This document shows, in pieces, positions 22,102-34,505 of a stretch of 64,000 nt of DNA. The number at the start of each line of letters is the position of its first letter. Position 1 is the stretch's first letter. The DNA is from Dallia pectoralis (taxonomy: Eukaryota > Chordata > Actinopteri > Esociformes > Umbridae): contig CM055747.1 in assembly GCA_029465975.1 (NCBI GenBank), positions 16,531,783 through 16,595,782 on the forward strand, written 5' to 3'. Position numbers and translations under genes: made by a program. A model generated the notes under the pieces. That model saw only the letters and a program-made list of their open reading frames with translations, searched no databases and was not told where the DNA came from.

Positions 22102-22974
22102 CTTTTGTTTGCTCCCACGTTCTTTTGTGAAGTGCACCATAAATATTAAAGTTTGTTGGTAAAGCATCACTCCTGCGTATAGCTCCTTTCTCCCTACTTG
22201 TCCAGCACCGTTTCAGATAAAGTCCAAGTAAAACTATGGAGAACCTCCACAATATAAACGTATGCATAAACAGAACGTAGAGAACATCAGCATTAATGGA
22301 CACAAGCTAGAAGGTTTAAATCTTTCTGAGTTAGTCTGAAACTCAAGTTCTCAACTCTGGTAGTGTTTGGTTAAAATCAACTGGGAATAATGTTTCTCTA
22401 ATATCAGTTGCTTGACATTAATTCAGTGTCCAGATTATACCAATTAGGCGAAATGTAGACACTTAAACCACATTTGTGTGAAACTAAGACATGTAACTTG
22501 TAGCACCTGACACAGTGCCATCCTCCATGTTATTTCCTGACTCTCTTGTTAGTCGGTTTTTACTACAGTATGACAGCTAATTCCTAGATGAGGCCACACT
22601 ATGCTATTGTGTGATCTTCCATAGCTATTAGAGGAGCAAATCATTTTAGAATTCAGATGTCCAAACTCCAGCACGCAGATTTGTAATTGTTGTTCCAGAA
22701 CGTTCTGAGCATTTTGTTGTTTTGACACAGTAGGGTCAAGGTCACCATTTTATTTTAACAGTATGTGTGCTCACACTTACTAAACACAATCAATCTACAT
22801 TAGAACACTGCATGCGTTTTGATCAGTTGACTCGTATACCACATAAATCACATGAACCTTGTCACTCTATTTACATACATACACATTTATGTTTGTAATT
22901 TTGTCTCAGGGCATCACCCGAAATAGTTCGGGAATAATCGTCTCTGAGAAAAATATGGGTTGCATCAAAAATGG
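22102..22974. other. Intergenic unique sequence, no gene seen
   Basis: No open frame above 70 codons and no recognised element. Confidence 0.5.
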
Positions 22975-23190
22975 TGTGTACAGTATCTCACAAAAATGAG
23001 TACACCTCTTTGTAATATTTGATTATATATATTCATGTGACAACACTAAAGAGATTACACTTTGCTACAATGTAAAGTAGTGAGTGTACAGCTTGTATAA
23101 TAGTGTACATTTGCTGTCCCCTCAAAATAACTCAACACACAGCCATTAATGTCTGAACTGCTGGCAACAAAAGTGAATACACCCCTAAGT
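22975..23190 (+). mobile_element. Tc1-like element, left terminal repeat only
   Basis: Starts acagtatctcacaaaaatga and runs through a roughly 200-bp terminal repeat ending near aaagtgaatacacccctaag. The same terminal repeat, inverted, forms the right end of the element at 35465-36912 (...cttttgtgagatactgta), so both belong to one family. No transposase remains beside it. Confidence 0.85.
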
Positions 23191-24167
23191 GCAACCACAC
23201 CCAGTGACTTATATACACCACCTAATTAACCAACTCAAACCAGGTGTGCATAATTACCTCAACCAACTTAAAGGAAAAGGTGAGCACAACACAAAAAGAA
23301 CGAAAAGTGGATGACTAGTGCCACTAGTCATCTCACCAAAACCCTACATTGAATAAAAAGATACCAATTGAACGAAAAACAAAACATGACTATACTTCTT
23401 ACACCCAATGGACCACAGTAAAAAATCTATTGCTTTTATTTTGGTGATGGTGTTGCCCAGGACGATGGACACTCAGGACGATGGGACGAAGGGCTGCTGG
23501 GCTTCTAAATGATAGCCAGTTGTCCAGAACCTGCGGTAAAAAGGTATCTTCAAAAAAACACTATACTATGTCCAAGCTTGCTCATTGATTTGGGGTCAAC
23601 AATGTGTTTGATGTTCACCAGACACTACGTTTTGTTCAGAATTTGCTGTTTAAGAACGTCTGGAGTAGTACTGGAGTACTAAAGTACTGGAGTTTGCCAG
23701 AACACAACTGCAAGAGGCTGTTAAGACTGATTTACAGATTAGTCAGAAATCTATGACGTGGGTTATCTCTCCATCATTACCTCCAGCGAAACCAAACATA
23801 ACGTGCTATCATTAGTATTATATAATAGCGGTATTATTGTTTTTTTATTACTATAAAATATGTATTCTATCTGTGTAGAAAATAGAAGCTACATAAAGTG
23901 CACACCTCTGCATTTATTTTTAGTGCTTCTTGTTGCTAGGCGACCTCAGAAATAGTCACTGTGTTTCTGTCATTGCCTGGTGTCAGTACTGTGGGGTGGG
24001 CATAGAGAGGTTGAATTGGTTTTAATTTCCATTTATGGTCATTTTCCTCATCTCTGTCATTGACACACTGTAAGAGTAAATTAGCTATTGTGGAGTTCAT
24101 CTTCGCCAATTGAAACTAGGTATCTCAGAGAAACAGATCCCAGCATTAGTATGCTAAAGCCTGAACC
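23191..24167. other. Intergenic unique sequence, no gene seen
   Basis: No recognised gene. The first about 100 bp may be a further transposon remnant but I cannot assign it. Confidence 0.4.
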
Positions 24168-24750
24168 CAGAGAGAGCGAGAGAGAGACATGCGGAGAGAG
24201 ATTCAAAGAGAGGAGAGAGACATGCAGAGAGAGAGATTCAAAAAGAGGAGAGAGACATGCAGAGAGAGAGATTCAAAGAGAGGAGAGAGACATGCAGAGA
24301 GAGAGATTCAAAGAGAGGAGAGAGACATGCAGAGAGAGAGATTCAAAGAGAGGAGAGAGACATGCAGAGAGAGAGATTCAAAAAGAGGAGAGAGACATGC
24401 AGAGAGAGAGATTCAAAGAGAGGAGAGAGACATGCAGAGAGAGAGATTCAAAGAGAGGAGAGAGACGTGCAGAGAGAGAGATTCAAAGAGAGGAGAGAGA
24501 CATGCAGAGAGAGATTCAAATAGAAGAGAGAGACATACAGAGAGAGAGAGATTCAAAGACAGGAGAGAGACATGCAGAGAGAGAGATTCAAAAAGAGGAG
24601 AGAGACATGCAGAGAGAGAGATTCAAAGAGAGGAGAGAGACGTGCAGAGAGAGAGAGATTCAAATAGAAGAGAGAGACATACAGAGAGAGAGATTCAAAG
24701 AGAGGAGAGAGACATGCAGAGAGAGATTCAAAAAGAGGAGAGAGAAATGA
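24168..24750. repeat. 35-bp purine-only minisatellite
   Basis: About 17 units of 35 bp, gattcaaagagaggagagag + acatgcagagaga, with some 34-37-bp variants. The + strand is almost all purine apart from cat and ttc. Arg/Glu-rich open frames arise in all forward phases and are artefacts. Confidence 0.93.
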
Positions 24751-24809
24751 AAGACTGAGAGACATGATAGAGGGGGATTTAGCCGCACACTAACTCATTC
24801 TTTGGCGGG

Positions 24810-25822
24810 TATATACACACAGAACTTTGGAGTCACTTGGAAATCTTCTTGAATATATAGTCATTGACAAGGTTAGAAACAATAAAACTATTTATTTGAA
24901 AAAAAATAATTATATCCTTAAAAACTTTGCTATTGTCAAAGTACCCACTATTTGCAATTTTAGCCTTGCTGGCGTTTGGCATTTAAGTTGTCAATTTGTT
25001 GAGGTAATCTGAAGATACTTTCCCGAAGCATCTCCCACAAGCTGTATTGATACAATGTATATAGTCAAGCTGCCCCCACAATAACTCAATACGATTAAGA
25101 TTCAGTGACTTTCCTGGCTATTTCATAATAGACAAAATACCAGCTGACTGCTTCTTCCCTTCATAGTTTGATGCTGTGCTTTGATTCTTTGCCATATTGT
25201 AGGAGGAAATTATCTTGAATCGAACGCTGCAGGTGGTGGCAGATTGGCTTCAGAGGGAGCTGTTACAACCCTGTACAAATCTCGCACTTTACCAACACCA
25301 AAGCACCCCCAGACCCTCACATTGCCTCCACCATGCCTAACAGATAAAGTCAAGCAATTCCCCACCATCTTTTTATTTGGACTGCTTCACACAAATGTTT
25401 TGATACCTGTGAGGTATCTGTTTCTCAAACAAGCCACTGAAGTTAAAGTGAAATTGTATTAGTCAAATGCACTGAGGTTGGTGCCGATCAGAATGATCAT
25501 GTAGCATAATTTTGAAAAATGAAATTATTGTCACATGGTACGCAACTATGCAGTGATTATTTAACACACAATAAAGCAAGAAAAATAACAGCAAAAAAAA
25601 CAACAAATAGAAATAGAAACTAAAAGCAATTATAGCAAGTGTAGAAATGGGATATGGACAATTTGAATAGACATAAAATAAATATATTGCGGTAGAACAT
25701 ATAAATGGGTGCATTGGAAGAAGCTAATGCTTTAAAAGACCATGGAAAGTGATCAGAGCACAACAATGTTTGTTTAAAAAAGGATATGTCTTAGTGACAA
25801 CAAACTTTTGAATGATGATAAT
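24810..25822 (-). mobile_element. Decayed Tc1-like transposon with replaced middle
   Basis: The left end resembles a fish Tc1 terminus (aactttggagtcacttggaa). The right end has agtgacaacaaacttttgaa, its inverted counterpart. Inside, 24827-25440 follows the antisense of a transposase gene. On the minus strand HGGGNVRVWGCFGVGKVRDL is readable near 25265-25335, with stops on both sides. From about 25445 to 25740 the sequence no longer resembles the family. Non-autonomous and dead. Confidence 0.75.
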
Positions 25823-26183
25823 TGTACTGGCCTTTTCCTACTTTCAATAGGCCAACTCTTGAGAAGCATAAAGATGTCAACGCGTGCGTCTGGCTCTGTC
25901 TATAAAACGTGATCTAATTAAAACCTTCTTACGTTTGTTGAATTGTGTCTTGACTTCTAAGGGTTCCTTTTGTCACGGATTAATGGTGTGTGATTGTGTG
26001 ATGTGTGTGGTTAAACCAAAAACGGTTATTTCCAAAAAGCAAAGTTCAAAATAAAAATAGGCTTTGTAATTTCGAAAAACATTTCTATATCTATCTGTCT
26101 AACCAACTAAATGTTCCACACTACACGACCGACCTGCCACGGTTGACAAACATTGTCCTTCCGCCTTTCGTCTGGCCCAGCAT
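25823..26183. other. Intergenic unique sequence, no gene seen
   Basis: Short AT-rich stretch between the Tc1 remnant and the 29-bp array; nothing recognised. Confidence 0.5.
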
Positions 26184-27189
26184 GTCCCTCATTAATAGGT
26201 ACCAGCACACCTGTCCCTCATTAATAGGTGCCAGCACACCTGTCCCTCATTAATAGGTGCCAGCACACTTGTCCCTCATTAATAGGTGCCAGCACACCTG
26301 TCCCTCATTAATAGGTGCCAGCACACCTGTCCCTCATTAATAGGTGCCAGCACACCTGTCCCTCATTAATAGGTGCCAGCACACCTGTCCCTCATTAATA
26401 GGTGCCAGCACACCTGTCCCTCATTAATAGGTGCCAGCACACCTGACCCTCATTAATAGGTGCCAGCACACCTGACCCTCATTAATAGGTGCCGGCACAC
26501 CTGTCCCTCATTAATAGGTACCGGCACACCTGTCCCTCATTAATAGGTGCCGGCACACCTGTCCCTCATTAATAGGTGCCGGCACACCTGTCCCTCATTA
26601 ATAGGTGCCGGCACACCTGTCCCTCATTAATAGGTGCCAGCACACCTGTCCCTCATTAATAGGTGCCAGCACACCTGTCCCTCATTAATAGGTGCCAGCA
26701 CACCTGTCCCTCATTAATAGGTGCCAGCACACCAGTCCCTCATTAATAGGTGCCAGCACACCTGTCCCTCATTAATAGGTACCAGCACACCTGTCCCTCA
26801 TTAATAGGTACCAGCACACCTGTCCCTCATTAATAGGTGCCAGCACACCTGTCCCTCATTAATAGGTGCCAGCACACTTGTCCCTCATTAATAGGTGCCA
26901 GCACACCTGTCCCTCATTAATAGGTGCCAGCACACCTGTCCCTCATTAATAGGTACCAGCACACCTGTCCCTCATTAATAGGTACCAGCACACCTGTCCC
27001 TCATTAATAGGTGCCAGCACACCTGTCCCTCATTAATAGGTGCCAGCACACCTGTCCCTCATTAATAGGTGCCAGCACACCTGTCCCTCATTAATAGGTG
27101 CCAGCACACCTGTCCCTCATTAATAGGTGCCAGCACACCTGTCCCTCATTAATAGGTGCCAGCACACCTGTCCCTCATTAATAGGTGCC
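26184..27189. repeat. 29-bp minisatellite, about 35 copies
   Basis: Units contain cctcattaataggtgccagc plus acacctgtc. Variants: gtgccag/gtaccag/gtgccgg, and ctgtcc/ctgacc. The gccgg variants cluster in the middle (about 26490-26640), a sign of local unit spreading. Confidence 0.96.
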
Positions 27190-27410
27190 CGGGGAGATTT
27201 ACACTGCAGGAACATTTCTTAGGTGTCCACCGGGTGTCGTCGTTTTAGTATAAAGTAAATATTTAATCAATTGAAATTGGCTCCAACAATTATTATTTAT
27301 GGATATACATTTCTATGTCATTTGCATTTTTTGGGGAGTCTGATTGAGAGGGATCTTTCAAGGAATATATAAAATACATTATAAATGATACGTTTTAATT
27401 ATTTAATTAA

Positions 27411-27550
27411 GTGGAACAACTCTTGCCTCGGCCTCCAAGTTCACCAGATCTCAATCTGACTAAACATCTGTGGGATGTGCTGGACCAACTAGACCAATCT
27501 GCTGTGGCGTCACCTAACAACTTACAGGAGTGGAAGGATCTGCTACTTAC
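27411..27550 (+). mobile_element. Tc1-like transposase 3' fragment
   Basis: Reads LPRPPSSPDLN then HLWDVLDQLDQ and NNLQEWKDLL, the C-terminal part of a Tc1-like transposase of the family also present at 33895-34505. The residue normally the catalytic Glu of the DDE triad (SPDLNPIEHLW in the family as I recall it) is Lys here, so this segment could not encode an active enzyme. It leads directly, in frame, into the 45-bp array. Confidence 0.85.
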
Positions 27551-28567
27551 GCCTTGCTGCCAGATACCACAGTACACCTTCATATTATACATAATGTCGT
27601 GGTGTCAGATACCACAGCACACCTTCAAATTACACCTAATGCCCTGGTGCCAGATACCACAGTACACCTTCATATTACACCTAATGCCTTGGTGCCAGAT
27701 ACCACAGTACACCTTCATATTATACATAATGTCGTGGTGTCAGATACCACAGCACACCTTCATATTACACCTAATGCCTTGGTGACAGATACCACAGGAC
27801 ACCTTCATATTACACATAATGCCTTGGTGCCAGATACCACAGTACACCTTCATATTACACCTAATGCCTTGGTGCCAGATACCACAGGACACCTTCATAA
27901 TAGACATAATGCCTTGGTGCCAGATACCACAGTACACCTTCATATTATACATAATGTCGTGGTGTCAGATACCACAGTACACCTTCATATTACACCTAAT
28001 GCCTTGGTGCCAGATACCACAGGACACCTTCATATTACACATAATGCATTGGTGCCAGATACCACAGTACACCTTCATATTACACCTAATGCCTTGGTGC
28101 CAGATACCACAGGACACCTTCATAATAGACATAATGCCTTGGTGCCAGATACCACAGGACACCTTCTTATTAGACATAATGCCTTGGTGCCAGATACCAC
28201 AGGACACCTTCATATTACACCTAATGTCTTGGTTCCAGATAACACAGGACACTTTCATATTACACCTAATGCCTTGGTGCCAGATACCACAGGACACCTT
28301 CATATTACACATAATGCCTTGGTGCCAGATACCACAGTACACCTTCATATTACACCTAATGCCTTGGTGCCAGATACCACAGGACACCTTCATAATAGAC
28401 ATAATGCCTTGGTGCCAGATACCACAGGACACCTTCTTATTAGACATAATGCCTTGGTGCCAGATACCACAGGACACCTTCATATTACACCTAATGTCTT
28501 GGTTCCAGATAACACAGGACACTTTCATATTAGACATAATGCCTTGGTGCCAGATACCACAAGACAC
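27551..28567 (+). repeat. 45-bp minisatellite amplified from transposase coding sequence
   Basis: About 22-23 units of 45 bp with ttggtgccagataccacagg, acaccttcatatt and acacctaatgcc. On + each unit encodes WCQIPQDTFILHLMP. WCQIPQDTF is the peptide that follows the conserved C-terminal helix of this Tc1 transposase family, immediately downstream of the fragment at 27411-27550. Fifteen codons per unit keep long frames open (361 codons in another phase); not a functional gene. A larger block of several variant units (about 28010-28250) recurs at about 28320-28550. Confidence 0.92.
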
Positions 28568-28818
28568 ACCATCATCAGTGTACAGTATATTTACATGCAG
28601 GAGACATATTGTTAACATTGCGCATGATAAAAGCGTTGTGCACATTCTGTCCAGTGAAACGTGATGATGTTGTCATCTCAGTGCACGAGTGTATCGTGAG
28701 ATTGATAGATCCTTTGATCCCCTCATCAATCTCTGGAATCAATAGGAGAACAACATGACACAATGTAGGACCCTCCAAGCCAGTTGTTTGGCTGCAGGGG
28801 CTGGTTCAATCAGTCTGT

Positions 28819-28984
28819 CTGAATTCAAGGCACAGTCTCAAACTGAACCCAAAGCCCTACACCACATGCAGTTGTGCAGATCGGACTGAATTCAAGGCAC
28901 AGTCTCAAACTGAACCCAAAGCCCTACACCACATGCAGTTGTGCAGATCGGACTGAATTAAAGGCACAGTCTCAAACTGAACCC
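28819..28984. repeat. 67-bp direct repeat, 2.5 copies
   Basis: Unit starts ctgaattcaaggcacagtct and ends gcagttgtgcagatcgga. The third copy breaks off after ctcaaactgaaccc. Confidence 0.93.
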
Positions 28985-29074
28985 GTAGAGGTGTTCATAT
29001 GGAATTAGGTCTGAATCTGGTCCTGGATTCTTATGAACAATGATGGAATGATTGATTGAGAGTGGGCAGGAAGG

Positions 29075-29530
29075 TAGGAAGTAGGAGTGTAGAAGTGTAG
29101 AACTGTATGAGTGTAGAAGTGTACGAGTGTAGGAGTGTAGAAGTGTATGAGTGTACGAGTGTAGGAGTGTAGAAGTGTAACAGTCTACAAGTGTAGGAAA
29201 GTAGGAGTGTAGAAGTGTACGAGTGTATGAGTGTACCAGTGTAGGAGTGTAGAAATGTACCAGTGTACCTGTGTTGGAGTGTAGAAGTGTATGAGTGTAC
29301 GAGTGTAGGAGTGTAGAAGTGTAACAGTCTACAAGTGTAGGAAAGTAGGAGTGTAGAAGTGTACGAGTGTAGGAGTGTACCAGTGTAGAAGTGTTGGAGT
29401 GTTGGAGTGTAGAAGTGTAGGAGTGTACCAGTGTAGGAGTGTTGAAGTGTACGAGTGTAGAAGTGTAGTAGTGTAAGAGTATAAGAGGGTAGAGGTGTAG
29501 CAGTGCAGAAGTTTAAAAGTGTAGAAGTAT
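29075..29530. repeat. 10-bp-type array (gtgtaggagt / gtgtagaagt)
   Basis: About 45 short units of mostly 10 bp with many variants (gtgtacgagt, gtgtaccagt, gtgttggagt). A roughly 130-bp block including agtctacaagtgtaggaaag occurs twice (near 29180 and 29320). Thr/Leu/Tyr-rich minus-strand frames are artefacts. Confidence 0.92.
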
Positions 29531-30600
29531 TCGAGCACGAGAGAGTAATACTTTCCAATGTTCCAATGTGTTGTTGTTGTCACGATTAATCCAAGGCGCA
29601 GACATTAAACAGAATTTTAATAAATACAAATGTGTTTTAACGCATTCCCCTTCTCTATATTGCTGTCAATTAAAAAGGCCCAAAACAGCAACAAAAGAAA
29701 ATTGTTATGAAAACATAAATCATAGAGGAATGAGGAGAGACAATAATATTGTTTTCTAATAGCCAATACCAGAATGTGTGGCAGATGGTTTTCATCCCAA
29801 ACCTATTCCCCCAAAGACCAGACAACTGCACAGTGGTGCACAGCAGACATTAGAAAAGGTGGGGGAAAAGAGGAGGAATATGAACATATCTGAAGTGCAG
29901 AAAATAAAAACAGGTTTAAATCCTCCCAGGGAAAATGGATCGAGCTGCAGTAAACGCCGCTGGTAATTCAGTTAATTCAGAACAGTGCAGAAGAGACTTG
30001 TCCAACCATTACACCTAAAAGTAAGAAACCTATTAGACGATATTGATGAAGATACTGTGACTACGTCATAGCTACGTCATAGCCTAACGTAAACTGTCTA
30101 AACACAAACGACTAAAAGAAATATCCAAACGAATTGCTGACTGTCTACTGGGCTGGCGTAGATTTCCCTAGTCACTGATCGGGAAACTGTCTGGGTTAGC
30201 ATAAATGTATCCAACATAAAACACCTCAAAGGCCACACACACACACACAAACAAACACACACACACCTCATTAGGGAAGCTGCCTATACTGCCTTAGCTC
30301 CGGTCCAGTGGGAGGCTGATGTCTCAGGAATCTATGAGGATCTCAGCCTGCATTCTTTCATGTGTTCGTTATGTGTCGGCAAACTCTGTGCGCCGGTCCC
30401 GGGACTCAGATAGAAACTTATTTAAAATGGATGATGAGAACTCACAGTCACATACCAAAAACAATAAGCACAGTCATACGTTTGATAGTAAATAATGCAT
30501 ATCTGCATATTAATATTTATCCTAACCCAAAGGGAAAAGCAACATTCTCTCTCTGATGGCTGAGCTCTTCTGAACTGAGTTTTCTTTGTCTGAGATCCTG
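29531..30600. other. Intergenic unique sequence, no gene seen
   Basis: No recognised gene. A short (ca)n run lies near 30235-30265. Confidence 0.5.
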
Positions 30601-31197
30601 TGACAGCATGAGAGACCCCCATCACACCCCCCCATCACACTCCCCCCCTCCCATCACAAACCCCGTCATGCTGTGTACCCCCCCCGTCCCATCACCAACC
30701 TCCCCCTCCCTTCACAACTCCCCGTCATGCGGTGTACCCCCAGTGTACACCCCATCACGCCCCTACACCCCCTCCAATCGTGCAGTGTACCCCCATCACC
30801 CCCTCCCCAACTCTGCTGTACTGACTCCACTAAGCCCCTCCCCCATCATGCAGTGCACCCCCCCATCATGCAGTGCACCCTCCCCCATCATGCAGTGCAC
30901 CCCTCCCCAACTCTGCTGTACTGACTCCACTAAGCCCCTCCCCCCAGCATGCAGTGCACCCTCCCCCATCATGCAGTGCCCCTCTCCCCATCTCTGCTGT
31001 ACTGACTCCACTAAGCCCCTCCCCCCACATGCAGTGCCCCCTCCCCATCTCTGCTGTTCTGACTCCACTAAGCCCCTCCCCCAGCATGCAGTGCCCCCTC
31101 CCCATCTCTGCTGTACTGACTCCACTAAGCCCCTCCCCCAGCATGCAGTGCCCCCTCCCCATCTCTGCTGTACTGACTCCACTAAGCCCCTCCCCCC
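30601..31197. repeat. Pyrimidine-rich array with 57-bp-type units
   Basis: C-rich tract that settles into repeats of about 57 bp with tctgctgtactgactccact, aagcccctccccc and catgcagtgc. The first 200 bp are looser. Proline-rich (+) and Gly-rich (-) frames are artefacts. Confidence 0.88.
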
Positions 31198-32282
31198 ATA
31201 TCCTCACAGCATTTATGTCGGGTAACATTTGTAATGAAACACTGTTTCTTTCTGTTTTTCCTAAATGTCTGGACATGCCCCTCATCAGCCTCTGTCTCAA
31301 GCCTCATACCTCACGATAATCCCCCTGGCAGATTGAGTGGATTCTGGAATAATTAGTTAACCAAACGTGTAAACGTTACCCCTCATGTAGTCATCTGAGC
31401 CAACCCATCTTTGCCTAAGATGTCATTGAATTCGCATCACCAACAGTTTTACATAATTTGTACAAAACCAAGCACAATGTCAATGTGTGTACAGCAAGCC
31501 TGTGTTTTCTTCGCCTGATTCAGTCATGAAGTGATTGTCACACAATAACCTGAGCCAGGCTCTGCCAGATGTATTTTCACCTGCACTGCAGTGAAAGCAA
31601 CCTTCACTGTAATTCACGGTTCTTCATCACGGTTCTTCATCACGGTTACGACGTGGGCTAGTCAAGGATGACTCTAAGATCAGCGGGTCACTAAGCTATT
31701 ATGGGAAAATGATTCCAGTCTGTTCGATTACGCATGACGGGTTTTATATCGCTAGGTGTTGTCATTTGACTCACGAAAGGAACACCTTTTACTACCCTGC
31801 TATGATCATGTTCTGTTGTTTAGCGTCTGCCAGGAAAATACATTCATAGAATTACTTATGTAAATGGACACGAATATTACAGCTGGGACATGATTCTTAT
31901 ACGTAAAAATAACTCAAATACATAGATTATTGTCCTTCAATGGCGGACTTCAGCAGATCCAGAGAACATATAGATTATATATAGAAACATGAGGAATACA
32001 ACATAATTACCACATGAGCAACATTTTGATTTTGATTCTCATGCCATGGAGTGAATACGCCAGGGTTTCAGGAATATAGGAGTGTTGTTATAAATAGGTT
32101 ACAATGAATCAGAAATAAATTGGTTCTTTTGGACTGTGATTTACACGGACAATCGGGTTAGTCAGCATCATAGCTAACCTCCAAGACTGAGGATGAATAA
32201 GCCTCAGGTGAAACCGGCCCTACAGACGTGGCTAATCTAATGTGACCACACTTGGCTACATGATACATAGCTGGCAATGTGC
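31198..32282. other. Intergenic unique sequence, no gene seen
   Basis: Nothing recognised on either strand. Confidence 0.5.
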
Positions 32283-32770
32283 CCTTTGGAAATTACTCAG
32301 ACCCCTTTGCTTTCTCTACATTTTGTTGTGTTATAGCCTTAGTTTATAGTTGATTACGGTACATGTGTACATATTTTTTGCCATGAATCCACGAAGAACT
32401 ATCTTTAATGACAAACCAAATAGAACTCTCTGCAGAAATTAAAAACTCAAACAACTAGTATCGATAAAATGAGTGTTCAGACACATTCCTCGATTGAGCG
32501 TTGTTAATCCCTTGACCGTGCTTGTGATGTCTCAATAAATTGATGCGGCAATTTGCCTTTATTAGTTATGATTCAGAAAGGCCCACACCTGTTTATATAA
32601 CAATTCCCACTTCACAGTGTATCTTGGAGCAAAACCATGAAGAAGTCAAGGCCAAGGAACTCGTCGTAGACATCCAAGAAAGGACTGTGTCAGACACAGA
32701 TCTGGGGAAGGTTATAAAGAATGGCTGCTAGCGTTCCCACATACTTTATGATTATTTTATCAGCTGCAGC
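32283..32770 (+). mobile_element. Tc1-like element, 5' part only
   Basis: Begins attactcagacccctttgct, like the terminal repeat of a large fish Tc1 family. It continues through an eroded 5' region to what was the transposase start (atgaagaagtcaaggccaag..., then aaggaactcgtcgtagacat and gatctggggaaggttataaa). Stops break the frame within the first 15 codons. The catalytic domain and right end are missing. Confidence 0.75.
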
Positions 32771-33894
32771 ACAGCCCTTGAACAGTAATATGGCACCACA
32801 GCTTTTCAAGCCTGTCATATTGTCTGGAATGGAATTGCTATTCCTCTTACCAAGTTAATATTTGTATGGCGGCTTTTTGAGACTTGAGAGAAAGGAAGAG
32901 AGAATGGGGACGAGTGAATGAGAGAGAGAGCTGGGGATGAGTGAATGAGAGAGAGAGATAGAAGAGTAAAGCAAAAAGCCATTCGGTTCCGGTCTTTATT
33001 TGTGTTTATTTACTTGCTACATTTTTCTCATGAACTGTTAACCATTCGAACAACTCCTGTGATATCCACATGACTCTTGTACTTCTTAAGTCATCGCAAC
33101 ATTGACTTGATGAAGAGCGTTCCAGGCGATGGGTTGGGAGGAAGATGTGTGCGTCCTAGAGGACCATGCAGCTTTAATCTGAGATCACTAATACACAAGG
33201 CCACTGAGCCAATGACACGCTGCATTAAAGAGAGGGATGAGGTGATGATGCAGACTGCACTAAACCTGCTCAGGCACATGGATATTGTAGGCTCCAACAA
33301 CAACCATCAGCCTCGCTGGAGAGGAGATATGCCATCTGACGGCACAACACAGTGGGTGTGTCCTGGCCAAACTGGATCACAGGAAGGAATTAATACATTG
33401 GCGTGGGTGGGTTGTGTTTTTTTAACTGGACACAAGAGAGATCTGAGCTTTTAACAAACGTTCATCATCTTGCATCATCTCCCTGATCATGTAATTTAAG
33501 TACACTCTTATAGTCAAAATATAAGAACTTTATGGGTTTCCCAGGAGGAACCTTCCAGTTCCTGGTAGAATCTTCTAGGTATAATTTATTGTATTACATG
33601 TAGAAGCCTCTGTAAAAGGGTTCTGCATGGAACTGTAAGGGTTCTACCAACTTAAAAAATGTTTCTTCTGAAACAACAGTAAAGGTCTTATATGAAACAA
33701 ATTATGGCTTTGTTGTTTGTAACATCTTCTGAATCACTATGTAATTGCCATACCAAGTAATTTCTCTCTGATTAGAATGATTCAAACGTTTACTGAAGAC
33801 TACCTTGACATGTGTTTCAGATACCATGTAGTTTAATGGCCTTGTGAGAATATAAAGCCAAGCCTAGGATATAGGATACCAGGTAGTAAGGTAT
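32771..33894. other. Intergenic unique sequence with a possible old DNA-transposon relic
   Basis: Mostly unassigned. At about 33540-33660 facing copies of ggttct/agaacc-like words (aggaaccttccagttcctgg ... agggttctgcatggaactgt) resemble a common, very old fish repeat; weak evidence. The 125-codon frame at 33077 matches nothing I know. Confidence 0.35.
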
Positions 33895-34505
33895 ATACAG
33901 TATGACCAAAAGTGCAGTGAATATTGTTGATCATCTCTTAACAAGGGCACCTGTTAAGGTCTGGGTAGATTAGATGCTAAGCAAACAGACAGTTCTTGTA
34001 GTCCACATGTTGGATGCAGGAGTAATGGGCAGGAATAAAAACCTGAGCACCTTTGACAAGAACCAGATTTTTATGGCAAGGAAACTTGGTCAGAGCATAT
34101 CTTAAATGGCAAGGCTTAATTGTGGGGTGCTCTAGGTCAGCAGAGGCGAACACCTACCTACAGTGGTCAGAGGAGGGACAAACCACAAGCCGGCGAAAGG
34201 ATGTGTGGTTCCCAAGGGCAACGAAGGCTATGCAATCTGGTTCAAACCGACAGAAGGACTACTGCTTCACACGTGGCATCACACACTGCTGCGTATGGGG
34301 TCCCACAGCCAACGTGACCCTGATGACCCCATGTCCACATTTGAAAGCACCTACAATGAGCAGGGAGGAGTTGGAGCTGGACCTCAGAGCAGTGGAATAT
34401 GATCGTCTGGTCCGACGTGTCACGTTTTCCTTCACATCACATGGACAACCCTGTACACCCGCGCCGTTCACCTGGGTAAGTGCTGGTACCAGGATGGCAC
34501 TGTAG
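33895..34505 (+). mobile_element. Tc1-like transposon, 5' half, decayed
   Basis: Follows a fish Tc1 family from just inside its left end (tatgaccaaaagtgcagtga) through the transposase N-terminal region. Recognisable stretches: gacaagaaccagatttttat, gtcagaggagggacaaacca, caacgaaggctatgcaatct, ctgctgcgtatggggtccca. Frameshifts and stops are frequent and the 3' half is absent. The missing 3' portion of the same family occurs at 27411-27550, but nothing shows the two were one element. Confidence 0.85.

Noticed and set aside
24088..24758. Arg/Glu-rich 220-codon frame resembling a charged coiled coil
   Set aside because: Purine-only repeat read in all forward phases; no surrounding gene structure.
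33077..33454. 125-codon plus frame and overlapping 70-codon minus frame
   Set aside because: No domain, no splice sites that would make an exon, and no neighbouring exon; treated as chance.
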